64,000 bases of DNA, taken from Begonia masoniana (lineage: Eukaryota > Streptophyta > Magnoliopsida > Cucurbitales > Begoniaceae). The stretch lies in the NCBI GenBank assembly GCA_022432975.1, contig CM039509.1:41388209-41452208 (forward strand). The letters run 5' to 3'. Positions 22,351 to 34,983 of this stretch are shown in pieces (positions within the stretch are counted from its first letter, which is position 1; each line of letters opens with the position of its first letter). The notes beneath the pieces are model-generated. The model saw only the letters and a list, made by a program, of their open reading frames with translations. It was not told where the DNA came from and did not search any database. The position numbers were made by a program, and so were the translations under genes.

Positions 22351-25075
22351 TGTAACACCCGGGAATTTCCTATAACGTACGTAGCCCTTAGATTAGACTA
22401 TTAGGGGGGGGGGGGGGGGGGTTTAACATATATTCTAGAGTTTTGCTTAGCAATTAGTTAGAAAGTGCAAGTTGTAGAGAAAAATTCTAGAGTTTGAAGG
22501 AATTAGTGTTATTGTTGTTTAAAATACAAACAAGAAATGTTAAGTGAGGGGGGGAAGAAATGATGCATCACGTTGAGAGAAAATAAGGAAGAGAAGTGAG
22601 TGGTTTAGTTTACAAATTTCAAAACTTGGTGGTTAAAAATTAAAGGAGGAAAATGAAGTTTAAATTTAGCAAGGTGAGGGGGTAAATGGCAAAAACTAGC
22701 CTTCTCTTCTTCTTCTTCCATCGTGAACCCTAGAACTCCTCCATTGCTATAATTTCAAGCTTCTTTTTGGTGAAGATTAGCAAGGTTTTTTTGTAAGTTT
22801 TATTGGGTTTTGTTATGGTTGATTATTAGTGAAAATTTTTGGTGTTTTGGTGGTAGTTTGGCGAGGTTTAGTAAGGGTTTTGAAACCCTAATGGTGAACC
22901 TCCAAAAATTCCTTTTCTTGGTGAGTTTTCTTTCTATTTTTGGTGGTTTAAACTTAGGATAGGTTGGTTTAGGTTGTTTAGGTAGTTAGATTAGAGAAAT
23001 GGTGGAAGTTTGTGAAAAACCAGTTTTGGTACATTATGTCGCCGGTTCTGTTTTTGTGTAATTCGATCAGCCATGTTGTTTGGTTACTAAATTTGATTTT
23101 ATCAATGGATAGTAGACGTGTAGAGGTTTACGGAATGGGGTGAATTGTTGAAATCCGATGAAAAACGAATGAGTTATGGCCGATTGAAGTCTGGACACTA
23201 AAAATGGGTGAAATTCGGGATTTTTGAGTTTGAATGTTTGTAGTTAGTTAGTTGATGATAAAAATTGGGTAAATGTTCTTTAGGTTTAGTTTGATGTTTA
23301 CTAAGTGATTTTCCCTTATTATGCTAGGTGAACGAGTGAGTAATTAGTGTACTCGGAGTAAACCAATACGTGCGGGGAAACCAGGTAAGTAGAGGAGTGT
23401 ATGTTTTTTGCCTTCGGGCCTACACCATGGAACGGTAGGAATTTGTTTGTTTGTTTGGTTGTTTTGTTTTGTTTGTGGTTAAACATTTGTGTGACATGCA
23501 TCATGGTTTTGAACTACGAAAAATACGAGTTTTGAACACGGTTTTGAAATGTGAGCATGAAACGTAATAAGATAAGAATAAATGCAATGGTGTCTCGAGT
23601 GGAGTCGCCTAATTGCGTTAGAGTGCTAGGTTAGCACTTGCGAGGGGCTCTACGCGAGATGTACGTTGAAAGTATGTAAGTTGTCGTGATTATGAACAAG
23701 ATTCTATGATCGACGTGGGAGGAGATTGTGTATGGCCGTCCAATGGGCGGGGCCCAGATTTTTGCATCCGATTTTACTCTGCTGGGTCAAGGTGTGGTCG
23801 TCCAATGAGCGGGGCTAGGATGTGTGCCTACTTGATCCACACCGAAAAGTGAAAGATTAATGAAACGAGAACAACAGAGCGAGTAGAAACTGCATGTGTT
23901 AGGCGTTGAGTGTGCATTGTGTTTCTACATTCATTATTCCCTACTTGCTAAGCATTAGGCTTATATTTTGTGTTCTATGGTGTAGGTGACGACGAGATTG
24001 CAGGTGAGCTAGTTGAGGGAGGCCAGGGTTATGACACAGTTGGCGATGCACGTGGCATGTCGGTGCAGGTATTTGTCAAGGCATCGTGACCATTGAGTTG
24101 CTGGAAGGTGCGGTAGTAAGGAATTTGTTAGGATTTTGATAACTTACATGATGTTGATTTTATAAACTTTTTTCGTGTGTACTTTGAATATTTTATTTAA
24201 AACATTGGTTTTTTTTATTTTTATTTTTATTTTGGTTTCTAGTGGTTTTTATAACTTTTATGTTTTTGTTTATGTGTGCGAGTTGGGTTTAGGGGTTTTA
24301 ATATTTCTGGAAGTTGAAAATATTGGAAGATGAGTTGTGAGAGAGTTTTAGGTGAAATGTTGATGAAGTGAAGAAAATTAGAAAAAAGGGTAATCGGTCG
24401 AAGTTGGTGTGAAGTTTGTGCGGAGATGTCGACTGATTAGTACTGAAATCGGTTGAAGTTACTGTGTTGTAATCGGTCGAAGTTGGTTAGATGTCGACTG
24501 ATTAGTACTGAAATTGGTCGAAGTTGGTGTGCTGTAATCGGTCAAAGTTGCTGTGTTGTAATCGGTCGAAGTTGATTTGGAGATATCAACTTAGTAGAAA
24601 ACGTCGACCGATTCTGTAGTAGAAAACATCGACAAATTTTGTAGTAGCAAACGTCGACCGATTTTGTAGTAGAAAACATTGACCGATCAGTAAGATATTG
24701 TCGACCAAAATTGCCTGCTGTGGATTTGACAGATGTCAATTCGGCAGATGTCGATTCGGCAGATGTTAATCGGCAGGTATGTTTGTAAATTTTCTTCGGC
24801 AAGAGAAAGGTTGCCGACCGATCGGCCCAAGAGCCGATCAATCGGCAGAGTGAATAGTAACCGAGTTTGAATTTTAATTTTGATTTGCGAATATATTTTA
24901 ATCCGACTTTTTCAGACATGTTTTGTATGTATTTTATACACGTTCTCTATCCGCTTTCGAGGGTTTGAAAAACTCGAAAATTTTATTGAAAATTTATAAA
25001 AAAAATTCCATTTTAAATATGGTATTGAGTGAGCAATATAGTGTACCGAGACGGGGTGGGTTCGAGGGCGTTACA
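22351..25075 (+). mobile_element. 3' LTR of the non-autonomous gypsy-type element
   Basis: This 2725-bp LTR starts TGTAACACCCGGG and ends GGGCGTTACA. It has a G18 run at 22404, the donor-like CAGGTAAGT near 23385, GCCTTCGGGCCTACACC near 23410, the acceptor-like GGTGTAGGTG near 23980, and a repeat zone at about 24385-24850 rich in TCGGTCGAAG and GTCGACCGAT. Copia gag resumes at 25076. No TSD matches the left junction because both the LTR start and adjacent copia sequence are deleted there. Confidence 0.88.
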
Positions 25076-26147
25076 CATATGCTCTTTGGAAGAAGCTGGA
25101 GGATATGTACTAGGCCAAGACCACTCAAAATAAGGCCCTATTGATGAGGCGATTAGTCAATATGAAGTTCAAAAGTGGAACTTCTGTTGCCTAGCATACC
25201 AGTGAGTACCAGAGTCTGGTAAACCAGTTATCGTCTGTAGAGATGCCGCTTGGAGATGAGATACAGGCACTCATACTTCTCAGTTCACTTCCTGATAGCT
25301 GAGAAACACTTGTAGTTTCTCTCAACAACTCGACTCCAGATGGCAAACTTTCCATGTCTATGGTTAAGGATGCCATGTTCAACGAGGAAGCCAGGAGAAA
25401 AGACATGGGCACAGACAAGACCCATGCCCTTATCTCAGAGCACCGAGGAAGACAACAGGGAAAACAACAAATGAGTAGTAGAGGCAAATGTAGAGGTAGA
25501 AGCAAGAGCAGGGACAGATCCACCGATGGTAGAAAACCTTTATATAAATGTCATCACTGTGGAATAGAGGGTAATATGAAGAAGAATTGCTACAAATGAC
25601 TAGAGGAGCAAGGCCAGAGCAGTTCACAGTCGAAGAACAAGGGTGGAGAAACGCTAGTCATTATTGCTGGAGATGTAGCGTTCTGTTCAACCCATAATGG
25701 GACATGCCTTCACGTCTCAAGAGAAGACACATAATGGGTGGTAGATACTGTAGCGTCCTACCATGTGACTCCGCCCAAGGACTACTTCACAACATATAAA
25801 ATCGTAACTTTGGAGCAGTGAAGATGGGAAATTCCAAGTCCTCTAGGATTCTAGGAATTGGTGATATCTAGATTAAGACGAGTGTTGGGAGTACAATCAC
25901 TTCGAAGGATGTCCGACATGTGCCAGATCTTTGACTAAATCTTCTTTCTGGAATAGCCCTTGACAAACAGGGCTATGATAATCATTTCAGCAACGACACA
26001 TGGAAGATGTCAAAGGGCGCTCTGATAGTTGCTCAAGGACATATTTGTGGAACGCTGTACAAGACTCATGTGAAGATATGTACAGACAGTCTCAACGTAC
26101 CAGAGAAGGAGGGTTTTCAAAATTTGTGGCACTAGAGACTCGGCCAC
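25076..26147 (+). pseudogene. Copia gag and protease region, decayed
   Basis: Reading resumes in gag (ALWKKLEDMY at about 25080) and runs through a capsid segment rich in leucines, an RG/RS-rich linker and one zinc knuckle near 25550 (CHHCGIEGNMKKNC, His of CCHC replaced by Met). The protease region follows, with stops at several places, for example TAG at about 25112, TGA at about 25301 and TGA at 25597-25599. Where the DSGAS-type motif is expected the sequence reads DTVAS. The block belongs to a Tnt1/Tork-like copia polyprotein. Confidence 0.8.
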
Positions 26148-27106
26148 ATGAGTGAGAAAGGGTTGTCTACCCTAATAAAGAAGGAGCATATCACTGTTGA
26201 AAAAAATGTTGCGCTAGATCCTTGCAATCATTGTCTACTTGGCAAGCAGCACAGAGTCTCATTTAATTCCTCTTCCACAAGAAGATCAGAGTTACTCAGT
26301 CTGGTACACTCTGACGTTTGTGGTCCCCTGAAGGTTGAATCACTAGGCGGAAATAGATATTTTATGACATTCATTGATGATGCTTCTCGAAAGGTGTGGG
26401 TTTATTTTCTGAAGACGAAGGACCAGGTGTTTGAATACTTCAAAATGTTTCATGTCACGATAGAACGTGAAACTGGGAAGAAGTTGAAGTGTCTCCAGTC
26501 AGATAATGGAGGCGAACACACTTCCAAGGTGTTCGATGCGTATTGCAAAACATACGGCATTCGACATGAGAAGACTGTTCCTCGCACCCCTCAGCACAAC
26601 GGTGTAGCTGAAAGAATGAACCGGATAATCATGGAACGTGTTCAGAGTCTGCTCAGTATGGCTAAGCTGCCTAAGCCATTCTGGGGAGAAGCAGTCAGAG
26701 CCGCCTGCTACCTAATCAACAGATCACCATCAGTACCACTGAATTTTGAAGTTTCGGAGAAACTATGGTTTGGTAAGAATCCATCATACTCTCACTTAAG
26801 AGTATTTGGATGTTTAGCATACGCACATGTATCCAAAGAGCTCAGACAAAAGCTCGATGCAAGGACCACTCAATGCATTTTCATTGGCTATAGAGATGAA
26901 GAATTTGAATACAAATTATGGGATCCAAATGAGAAAAAGGTGATCAGAAGTAGGGACGTTGTGTTCCATGAAAGCCAGACAATAGAAGACATTAAAAAGC
27001 CCACAATGTCTCAAAAAACAAATGTTGGTGATCAAAACTCAGATGCAGCACTAAAACCGTTCGAGCGAGACGCTGACATAGTGCCAGAAGACATGCCAGA
27101 AACATA
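26148..27106 (+). pseudogene. Copia integrase domain (open, 319 codons)
   Basis: This is the longest open copia piece. It begins in the end of the GAG pre-integrase zinc-binding domain (CNHCLLGKQHR) and continues through the integrase core. The three acidic residues are visible in context: HSDVCGP, QSDNGGEH and HNGVAERMNR. The tail has the FIGYRDEEFEYKLWDP and SRDVVFHE blocks typical of Tnt1/Tork-like elements. The upstream reading is blocked by TAG at 26134-26136. The domain itself looks intact, but the element around it is dead. Confidence 0.88.
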
Positions 27107-28522
27107 AGATGAGGAAGAAGGGGTTTTTGTGCAAGGGGAGCCACAACTCGCTCCGCCAGATGTTCCAGAACCATCACAAGGCCCAGATGATGGTGAATCT
27201 CCTCAGACTATTCTAGAAGTTCGTAAGTCTGAACGAGGACGAATTCCATCTAAAAAATATACAGAATCCGAGTACCTTTTGCTTACTGAAGATGGAGAAC
27301 CGGAGAGTTTTCAAGAAGCAATATCTCATAAGAATAAAGAAAAATGGTTGTTAGCAATGAAGGATGAAATGAAATCTCTACAGAAGAAACATACTTATGA
27401 GATCGTAGAACTTCCAAAAGGGAAGAAGAAACTTAGAAACAAATAGGTGTTCAAGCTGAAGAAAGATGGCTGCGTGGTGAAATACAAAGCACAATTGGTA
27501 GTCAAAGGATTCCAACAGAAGAAGGGAATTGACTCTGATGAGATTTTTTCACCAGTAATCAAGATGACATCAATCTGAGTTATACTTGGCTTGGTAGCAA
27601 GTATGAACTCTCTAAGTCTTTTGAAATGAAGGACTTGGGACCAGCTCAACAGATTTTGGGAATGCAGATTGTTCGAGACAGAAACAATCAACGGTTATGG
27701 TTATCTCAGAAGAAGTACATTGAACGAGTGCTCGAGAGGTTCAACATGAACAACGCCAAACCAGTCAGCATTCCACTTGCCAATCATTTCAAGTTGGGCA
27801 AGAGTGCATGCCCCTCATCCAAGGAAGAGATCGGGAAAATGTCATCAGTACCGTATTCTTCAGTAGTTGGAAGTCTGATGTATGCAATGGTGTGTACAAG
27901 ACCAGATATTGCTCATGCGGTGGGAATGGTAAGTCGTTTTCTCTCCAAGCATTGGGAAGCAGTAAAGTAGATTCTCAGGTACCTAAAGGTACTACTAAAA
28001 TATGTCTCTGTTACGGGGGAGCTGATCCAATCTTGAAGGGCTATACGGATGCAGATATGGCCAGAGATATTAATAGTAGAAAATCTACTTTAGGATTTAT
28101 CTATACTTTCGCGGGGGGAGCTGTCTCATGGCAGTCGCGACTGCAGAAGTGCGTTAATTTATCCACAACAGAAGCAGAATATATTGCTGCCACTGAAGCT
28201 GGGAAAGAAATGTTGTGGCTAAAGCGATATCCCCAAGAACTTGAAATCAAGCAGAAAGACTACAAGGTACATTGTGACAGTTAAAGTGCTCTCGATTTGA
28301 GCAAGAACTCCATGTACCATTCTAGTACGAAGCATATTGATATTCGATATCATTGGATACGCGAAGTTAAGGATCGACAATTGTTGAGACTAGTTAAGAT
28401 TCATACGAAGGAGAATCCAGCAGATATGTTGACAAAGATGGTAACTCGAGAAAAGTTAGAGCTATGCATAGACATAGCTGGGATGCTAGTTTCGAATATG
28501 GCTGGAGAAGGAGAAGGAGAAT
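27107..28522 (+). pseudogene. Copia reverse transcriptase/RNase H with the RT core deleted
   Basis: After the linker (stop at 27444-27446) the RT N-terminus reads KYKAQLVVKGFQQKKGID and GLVAS. It then jumps at about 27595-27600 directly to KYELSKSFEMKDLG, so the catalytic palm with the expected YVDD motif is missing. RT thumb and RNase H follow (TRPDIAHAVG, GYTDADMARD, STTEAEY, ENPADMLTK) with stops at about 27968 and 28282. A purine-rich stretch (about 28502-28521, GGAGAAGGAGAAGGAGAA) is the likely polypurine tract before the 3' LTR. Confidence 0.88.
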
Positions 28523-28817
28523 TGAAGAATTCAATTTTAATTTTTCTAGCCACAGCCTCCATCTAGAAGAATTCAACTGTTGGTGGCAGCAATTGGAGAA
28601 GTCTCTAATTGCTGCGGTAGTTTTTTTATTTTTCAAGAAAGGTGTGCTGAAACCTCTCTATAAATAAGGCTTCAGCATACGGTTCAATAATCCAAAAAAA
28701 AAAAAAAATCCAAGTAGAGGAGGAGTGCTTAACATTGAGAGAGGTTTGAGAGTTTTTTTTTATTGTTCATTTGAAAATTGAATTAAATTTTTTTTTCTCC
28801 CAATGTGATACCCAACA
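28523..28817 (+). mobile_element. 3' LTR of the copia element
   Basis: TGAAGAATTC...GATACCCAACA, 295 bp, followed by TTTCT, identical to the five bases before the 5' LTR at 14257. TATAAATA lies at 28659-28666. A second copy at 31538-31836 belongs to the tandem duplication. Confidence 0.92.
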
Positions 28818-29667
28818 TTTCTCTCTCTACCTCACTAGATTCTTGCTCACCACAATAAAACATTCCCTTCAATTGGCGATTGAGCTTCACTCTGAACAGG
28901 AGTTAGATATCGACTTTTGGGTAAGTCAAAATTCTCTTCCTCTCTTCAAATTTTGTTGCTGCTGAATTCTTCCTTTTCACGAATTCCTCCGTTTTAGTAA
29001 AAGTTTTAAACTTCCCTTTGTGCTAACTTGGAGAAAAGGGAAACATCAGACCTTGTAGGGTTGGTCGGAAGTTCAGGGGCTTGGTTTCTTTGGTTTTTAC
29101 CTCTGGAGTAAGACAGATTTCTTCTCACCATATTGATAATTCTAATCAAAGTTTTGAATTATAAATTTATTTGCGTTAGGTGTTAGAAGAATATCGAGCT
29201 TAGTTGTTCTGCTATTTTGGAGCGAGTCCGGAGGTGGTGGTGGCAGTAAACTGTCGCTGTGTGAGTCGGAATTTCGATGTCTGAGAAATGGTAAGCTGAA
29301 TGTATAAAAGTTGGATTTTTAGTTCCTATGCTCTCTGGTTAATTGATTGTGGACTTAACCGTTAAAGCTGGTGGCTTGGATGACAGCCGGCATAAGGAAG
29401 GACGGGCTACGGCCCAACAATTCATTTTAAGTATGAAATTTTGACAAAAAATTCTTAACATTGGGCGTTAACTATGTGTTTTGGTTAGTGGTAGGCCATT
29501 TGAGGTTGAGATTTATATTATGTTGAATTTTACACGTTTTATTTTAATTCATCTCTGAAATTAAAATTAACTGTTAAATTTTAATATTATTTTTTTATTT
29601 AAATTTTTTATGTATATATTCGTTATGTAGGTCTATATCGACATGAAAATCTGTTTTTATTAAAGTA
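28818..29667 (+). other. Flank of the copia insertion, probable right part of an LTR
   Basis: This continues the sequence interrupted at 14256 (TSD TTTCT). It is pyrimidine-rich at first, has a donor-like GGGTAAGTC near 28920, and shows no coding region. The last ~210 bases (from about 29455) contain small deletions relative to the duplicate at 32480-32698. Confidence 0.45.
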
Positions 29668-31537
29668 TGGAACGTTCCGATTCCTGCTCAGTATGGCTAA
29701 GCTGCCTAAGCCATTTGGGGAGAAGCTTCAGAGCCGCCGGCGACCTAATCACAGATCACCATCAGTACCACTGAATTTTGAAGTTTCGGAGAAACTATGG
29801 TTTGGTACGAATCCATCTACTCTCACGTTAAGAGTATTTGGATGTTTAGCATAACGCAACATGTATCCAAAGAGCCTCAGACAAAACGCGATGCAAGGAC
29901 CACTCAATGCCATTTTCCAGTGGCTATAGAGATGAGAATTTGAATACAGATTATGGATCCAATGAGAAAAAGGTGCTCAGAAGTAGGGACATGGGTTCCA
30001 TGAAATCCATACAATAGAGACATTAAAAAGCCCACAATGTCCCTCAAAAAACACATGTTGGGACAAAACTCAGATGCACACTAAACCGTTTCGAACGCGA
30101 CCTGACATATGCCAGAAGACTGCCGAAACATAAGATGATGAAGAAGGGTTGTTGTGCAAGGGGAGCCACAACTCGCGCCGCCAGATGTTCCAGAACCATC
30201 ACAAGTCCAGATGATGGTGAATCTCCGCAGACTATTCTATAAGTTCTTAGTCCTGACGAGGAAGACGAGTCCTCTAAAACATCTACAGATCCGAGTACCT
30301 TTTCTTACTGAAAGATGGAGAACCGGAGAGTTTCAAGAAGCAATATCTCATAAGAATAAAGACAAATGGTTGTTGCATGAAGATGAAATGAAACCTACAG
30401 AAGAAACTACTTTTAGCTCGTAGAACTTCCAAAAGGGAAGAAGAAACTTAGAAACAAATAGGTGTGCAAGCTGAAGAAAGAATGGCTGCTTGGTGAAATA
30501 CAAGCACAATTGTTAGTCAACCGATTCCAACAGAAGAAGGGAATTGACTCTGATGAGATTTTTTCACCAGTAATCAAGATGACATCAATCGAGTTATACT
30601 TGGCTTGGTAGCAAGTATGAACTCTCTAAGTCTTTGAAATGAAGGACTTGGGACCAGCTCAACAGATTTTGGGAATGCAGATTGTTCGAGACAGAAAACA
30701 ATCAACGGTTATGGTTATCTCAGAAGAAGTACATTGAACGAGTGCTCGAGAGGTTCAACATGAACAACGCCAAACCAGTCAGCATTCCACTTGCCAATCA
30801 TTTCAAGTTGGGCAAGAGTGCATGCCCCTCATCCAAGGAAGAGATCGGGAAATGTCATCAGTACCGTATTCTTCAGTAGTTGTGAAGTCTGATGTATGTA
30901 ATGGTGTGTACAAGACCCGATATTGCTCATGCGGTGGGAATGGTAAGTCGTTTTCTCTCCAAGCATTGGGAAGCAGTAAAGTAGATTCTCAGGTACCTAA
31001 AGGGTACTACTAAAATATGTCTCTGTTACGGGGGAGCTGATCCAATCTTGAAGGGCTATACGGATGCAGATATGGCCAGAGATATTAATAGTAGAAAATC
31101 TACTTTAGGATTTATCTATACTTTCGCGGGGGGAGCTGTCTCATGGCAGTCGCGACTGCAGAAGTGCGTTAATTTATCCACAACAGAAGCAGAATATATT
31201 GCTGCCACTGAAGCTGGGAAAGAAATGTTGTGGCTAAAGCGATATCCCCAAGAACTTGAAATCAAGCAGAAAGACTACAAGGTACATTGTGACAGTTAAA
31301 GTGCTCTCGATTTGAGCAAGAACTCCATGTACCATTCTAGTACGAAGCATATTGATATTCGATATCATTGGATACGCGAAGTTAAGGATCGACAATTGTT
31401 GAGACTAGTTAAGATTCATACGAAGGAGAATCCAGCAGATATGTTGACAAAGATGGTAACTCGAGAAAAGTTAGAGCTATGCATAGACATAGCTGGGATG
31501 CTAGTTTCGAATATGGCTGGAGAAGGAGAAGGAGAAT
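29668..31537 (+). pseudogene. Duplicate of copia integrase-RT-RNase H
   Basis: Homologous to 26632-28522 and carrying the same RT-core deletion. From 29668 to about 30610 it is riddled with single-base deletions and insertions relative to the first copy; from about 30620 on it is almost identical. It starts inside the integrase, so this is not an independent insertion. Confidence 0.88.
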
Positions 31538-31836
31538 TGAAGAATTCAATTTTAATTTTTCTAGCCACAGCCTCCATCTAGAAGAATTCAACTGTTGGTG
31601 GCAGCAATTGGAGAAGTCTCTAATTGCTGCGGTAGTTTTTTTTATTTTTCAAGAAAGGTGTGCTGAAACCTCTCTATAAATAAAGGCTTCAGCATACGGT
31701 TTCAATAATCCAAAAAAAAAAAAAAATCCCAAGTAGAGGAGGAGTGCTTAACATTGAGAGAGGTTTGAGAGTTTTTTTTTATTGTTCATTTGAAAATTGA
31801 ATTAAATTTTTTTTTCTCCCAATGTGATACCCAACA
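31538..31836 (+). mobile_element. Duplicate of the copia 3' LTR
   Basis: Nearly identical to 28523-28817 and again followed by TTTCT. Its right flank (31837-32698) repeats 28818-29667, so the duplication includes non-element DNA. Confidence 0.9.
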
Positions 31837-32698
31837 TTTCTCTCTCTACCTCACTAGATTCTTGCTCACCACAATAAAACATTCCCTTCAATTGGCGATT
31901 GAGCTTCACTCTGAACAGGAGTTAGATATCGACTTTTGGGTAAGTCAAAATTCTCTTCCTCTCTTCAAATTTTGTTGCTGCTGAATTCTTCCTTTTCACG
32001 AATTCCTCCGTTTTAGTAAAAGTTTTAAACTTCCCTTTGTGCTAACTTGGAGAAAAGGGAAACATCAGACCTTGTAGGGTTGGTCGGAAGTTCAGGGGCT
32101 TGGTTTCTTTGGTTTTTACCTCTGGAGTAAGACAGATTTCTTCTCACCATATTGATAATTCTAATCAAAGTTTTGAATTATAAATTTATTTGCGTTAGGT
32201 GTTAGAAGAATATCGAGCTTAGTTGTTCTGCTATTTTGGAGCGAGTCCGGAGGTGGTGGTGGCAGTAAACTGTCGCTGTGTGAGTCGGAATTTCGATGTC
32301 TGAGAAATGGTAAGCTGAATGTATAAAAGTTGGATTTTTAGTTCCTATGCTCTCTGGTTAATTGATTGTGGACTTAACCGTTAAAGCTGGTGGCTTGGAT
32401 GACAGCCGGCATAAGGAAGGACGGGCTACGGCCCAACAATTCATTTTAAGGTATGAAATTTTGACAAAAAATTCTTAAACATTGGGCTTTAATTTATTGT
32501 GTTTTGGTTAGTGGTAGGCCATTTGAGGTGGAGATTTATATTATGTTGAATTTTACACGTTTTATTTTAATTCATCTATGAAATATAAAATAACTGTTAA
32601 ATTTTAATATTATTTTTTTATTTAAATTTTTTATGTATATATTCGTTTATGTACGTTCTCATATTCGACATGAAAAATCTTGTTTTTAATTAAAGTAA

Positions 32699-34830
32699 TT
32701 GAAAAGCTGACTATGTCGGAGTTTGGGCTCTACTAACCATAATACAATGTGGCTCGCATACAACTTATTGGAAAAATAATGCAGTATGATAAACGACAAC
32801 ACGTGAATGCTGAAATCACTTGAAATTTTTTTTTATTATGTTAAAATATAAAATAGGAGTAATCTCTTGAGAAACGTTATTTTTCTTGTAATCTCGAATG
32901 ATGTTGCGCGCGATGCTGTTACATTACGAAAATATTTGTTTTTTTTATTCTCTAATAAAACTTGGCTACTGAAGTTTTGGATCGTGGACGTATATTGATT
33001 TTGTCCGAATCATGTAAATCTTGTGTTCTTGATTTTTCTCAATTATTTTTTATTAATTTTCGCGTGTTTCACATTGTCATTTGCCTCATCTCAATGATAC
33101 ATCTTACATATTCTTTAGAACCTTGATTACTTCTGGAAAGAACTATAAATAACTCTGCTTCTTGTTGAAGCAGTACATGGAGGAAGAACATCAATGAAAA
33201 GAGATGATTTCTAACTTTTGGCCTAGGCCATTATTTCGTCGTTCAAACCACGTTTCTCGTTTGTTTGATGTGCTGACTCAAAGATGCAGATAACAAGTTC
33301 ATATTTTTTTCTTAATATAAAATAATTAAATCATTGAATTACAAAGATTGACATTCTGCTCATTATCTTATCAGTGCCAAGTTTTATAGTATATAACCAT
33401 GAATATGGTTGTCGAATCCTGAAAAAATATGTAATTTATTATTTTCAACAAGTAAATATGATTTTAAAAACTAAAAGAAATTAAACAACGGTAAACTTTA
33501 TTTCAATAAGTCTAGAAGGTTGATTTCACATATACCAATTAATTAAATATTTGTCAACTAGTTATCGTTTGTAAATCAAAAGCTATCTATTCAATCTACT
33601 CTCTGGCATTGAATGAAATGTATATTTTTAAAAATTTAATATCAATATCTCTATAAAAATTGAAATTTTAAGAACTTAATTAAAATTTATAGTTTTCCTA
33701 ACGATTTCATAAAACCCTAATATTCCCTCAAACTATTACAAATTTTATGCCACAATAAGCTGATCTTATTTAAGAATACCTGTCTCTAGTGTTGAATACT
33801 AAAAAAAAAATAATTCAATAAAAAATCAATAAATTGAATGCATTAAATTCAGAATATTCTGAATAAGCACATAAACCAATCAACAAAGGCTCTCCACAAG
33901 TACTTTTTCAATCCAACTAATGTGTATTTATAGTGCCTCGATTAAGGTTTCTAAAACTCAAGAAAAATCTTCCGTATAAGTGGAATCTCACAATTTTAGA
34001 AAATGAATCGGTTGTTGGGTCGCAGCTTAGCTCCCTTAAGACGCGGCTTGGATGTCAATTTTTTTTATTGAATCTCTTAAATTGTAACTTGGCATGTTGG
34101 GCCCCGACTTGACTTTCTTCAAGTCGTGGCTTGAATATTGTTGTGTGAGGGTATTTTATCGATACTTGGAACGTCGGGCCACCACTTGTCTTTTTGTCAA
34201 CAAAAAGATAAGTATGGACCAACAAAAGTGTCAAGGGAGATAAAGAGAATATGAGTATTTTTGTGATTCAGCTAAGAACCAAGTTGAACTCCATAAATGC
34301 ATTCATTAAGTGATTTCCTTTCTAAGACTAGGGAACACATTAATTTTGATACTAAAACATGTCACAATATTTAATTATAGTTTGTAAACAAGTGACATAT
34401 CATGATGTCACTCTAAATTTATTTTATTACGTTTAATATTTTTTTAAATGCATAAATACTAAAATAATGACATAATGATTTTAAAATCTTTGCCAAGATT
34501 TAATCTTCAAAAAAAATAATAATATAGAACTTTAATCTTTTATTAACTTGCTCACCTTTCGTCGGTTAAAATTATAATTATCTTGTATTGAAGCATGGAA
34601 TTATATAGAAGATATAAAGAGATATAAAAGAGTGTTTGATAGAACAAAGGCATAATTTGATGTAAACCAAGGCTTCGCATCATATTTCCTTTGCCACGTT
34701 TTTGAAACACACATAATAAAGCTCAATAACACAGAGCAATCCAGCATGTCTCCCATGCAAGATCAGTACATACTATATTCACCAGAGAGAGAGAGTTTAG
34801 AGAGAGAGATAGTTTAGAGAGAGAAAGCTT
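32699..34830. other. AT-rich intergenic stretch, no gene seen
   Basis: No open frame with protein-like composition, no LTR ends and no tandem array were found. The right end (34786-34830) is GA-rich (GAGAGAGAG and TTTAGAGAGAGA) and lies beyond the 3' end of the glycine-rich protein gene. Confidence 0.5.
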
Positions 34831-34878
34831 AGATTTTATAAAGATGGCGATATTCTTTTATTTTTTTTAATGAAAAGC

Positions 34879-34983
34879 TCAGCGCTGCTTAGTTCTGAGG
34901 CTAGCTTCGGCAGCAGAAGTGCAGCATCTGCAGATGTAGCCCCCACCGCAGCAGCCGTAGCCTCCGCAACGTCCCCTTCCTCC
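34879..34983 (-). pseudogene. In-frame Cys-rich tail of the glycine-rich protein, beyond a stop
   Basis: After the TAA at 34984-34986 the same frame stays open for 34 codons to TGA (34879-34881). It reads GRCGGYGCCGGGYICRCC followed by an Ala/Glu-rich end. This is the C-terminal cysteine pattern of plant class II glycine-rich proteins, so the stop most likely removed a real domain. An AATAAA-like signal follows near 34852. Confidence 0.7.

Larger units (their letters stand above)
26632..32698 (+). repeat. 3.03-kb tandem duplication
   Basis: 26632-29667 and 29668-32698 are head-to-tail copies containing late integrase, RT, RNase H, the 3' LTR and about 850 bp of flank. Differences concentrate within roughly 0.2 kb before and 0.95 kb after the junction. 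Confidence 0.9.
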
